DNA of 64,000 nt from Scatophagus argus (lineage: Eukaryota; Chordata; Actinopteri; Scatophagidae): the NCBI RefSeq assembly GCF_020382885.2, contig NC_058499.1:10339872-10403871 (forward strand), given 5' to 3'. Both the position numbers and the translations under genes were made by a program. The notes below the pieces were generated by a model. That model was given only the letters and a program-made list of their open reading frames with translations. It was not told where the DNA came from and searched no databases. Below are positions 63,210 to 64,000 of this stretch, piece after piece; the stretch's first letter is position 1; each line of letters opens with the position of its first letter.

Positions 63210-64000
63210 CGAGTCGAAAGTGGAACTGGTTTTATGTAGTAATTAATTCAACTGGTGTCCCCTCTATGTGAACTTGAACAGCAGCTTCTGAGAGTGTGTC
63301 GTTATGACCCAGAAAGGACACATAATGTGAGGATTCAGGGCTGAGCGAGATGGAAAAAAGTGTGAAATTGGAAGTTAACTGTGATGAATTGTCTATGGGA
63401 GGAGGTTAGCTTAATAATAGCAGTAGATGTGGTGGTGGAGATTTAAAGTCTGCCGTCTCCTGAGTTCAAGTCAATCCGCTGGTGTAAATAAATCCACAAA
63501 CATCTGTAAACAATGGTGCACATGTTTTCTATCAAACAAACACAGCTGCTGAAAATGGGGCCCCGGAGATCGAACAGGTAAGAGGGCCGGGATCCCCGGG
63601 ACTGAGCGGCTTTTTTGGTCGACTTCCAGAGCCAAACATGCTGTGTGCATTTATGTAAGGTTGAAGCTAACAGAGAGGAGACAAAGATAGTGAGAGCAGA
63701 GAGCGTGAGGACACCAATCACCCCGTAATTATCCCCCTGGTGTGTGAACTGCCCAACTCTCCGTCCTTGATAGATTCACCTGACCCAATAACACAACACA
63801 CAGCCACAATGGACTGGAGGCAGGATAAAGACAACACCATAGATCAGCCAGGGATCGGCAATGAGACAAAGACCTAACATCTGGGAGCTGCGGTGAAATT
63901 AAAGAACTGAAAGACTGAACCAATCCTGTTACAGCTTTCCATTAATAGCCTGGGAGCTGCTTGAGAAACGGCACAAGTGAGGTAATGCAGGATTCAATTT

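Larger units (their letters stand above)
57562..64000. other. Upstream flank of skor1, no gene recognised
   Basis: I looked for MAP2K5 C-terminal exons, expected here from human gene order, and found none. The flank holds microsatellites, two copies of a dispersed fish repeat and AT-rich blocks such as 59330-59560 that could be regulatory. Open frames up to 166 codons have no recognisable homology. Confidence 0.5.

Noticed and set aside
57562-64000. MAP2K5 3' exons expected by human synteny
   Set aside because: No segment resembling the kinase C-terminus was seen on either strand.

Overview
This window looks like nuclear DNA from a bony fish, probably a percomorph. The genes are intron-rich, their proteins are clearly vertebrate, and the repeats match families I know from perciform genomes: a Tc1/mariner-type MITE, hAT-like fragments, a LINE 3' tail and a dispersed fish repeat at three places. 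Microsatellites are frequent. I see no bacterial, phage, CRISPR or organellar features.

Layout: 1-27,000 is a gene-poor region with simple repeats, mobile-element fragments and AT-rich blocks full of TAATTA/ATTAGC motifs that resemble conserved regulatory sequence. From 27,060 to 57,560 there are four transcription units, all on the minus strand. In direction of transcription they are skor1 (57.3-50.7 kb), pias1 (49.3-41.9 kb), an unusual chimeric unit (39.3-33.1 kb) and morf4l1 (31.7-27.1 kb). From 57.6 to 64 kb is the sequence upstream of skor1, with no gene recognised.

morf4l1 (12 coding exons, 323 aa, MRG15 chromatin reader) and pias1 (14 coding exons, 661 aa, SUMO E3 ligase) are complete and in frame at every junction. 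skor1 (7 coding exons, 745 aa, Ski-family corepressor) is complete except that the expected exon between its last two exons is missing; a decayed remnant may remain at 51,079-51,131.

The most interesting locus is 33.1-39.3 kb. A partial tandem copy of morf4l1 keeps its exon 1, exon 5 and exon 6 but lacks exons 2-4. It is followed directly by nine open, phase-matched exons encoding the C-terminal half of KIF23/MKLP1, with no motor domain anywhere in the window. The morf4l1-type exon 6 ends in phase 1 and the first KIF23 exon begins in phase 1, so the pieces can splice into one frame of about 521 codons starting at an ATG in the duplicated exon 5. This is either a young chimeric gene or a decaying fusion; RNA data would settle it. 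PIAS1, SKOR1 and KIF23 lie near each other on human 15q23 (established knowledge), so the KIF23 tail may be the remnant of an ancestral neighbour. All exon boundaries here were assigned by eye from splice motifs, phase and remembered family proteins.
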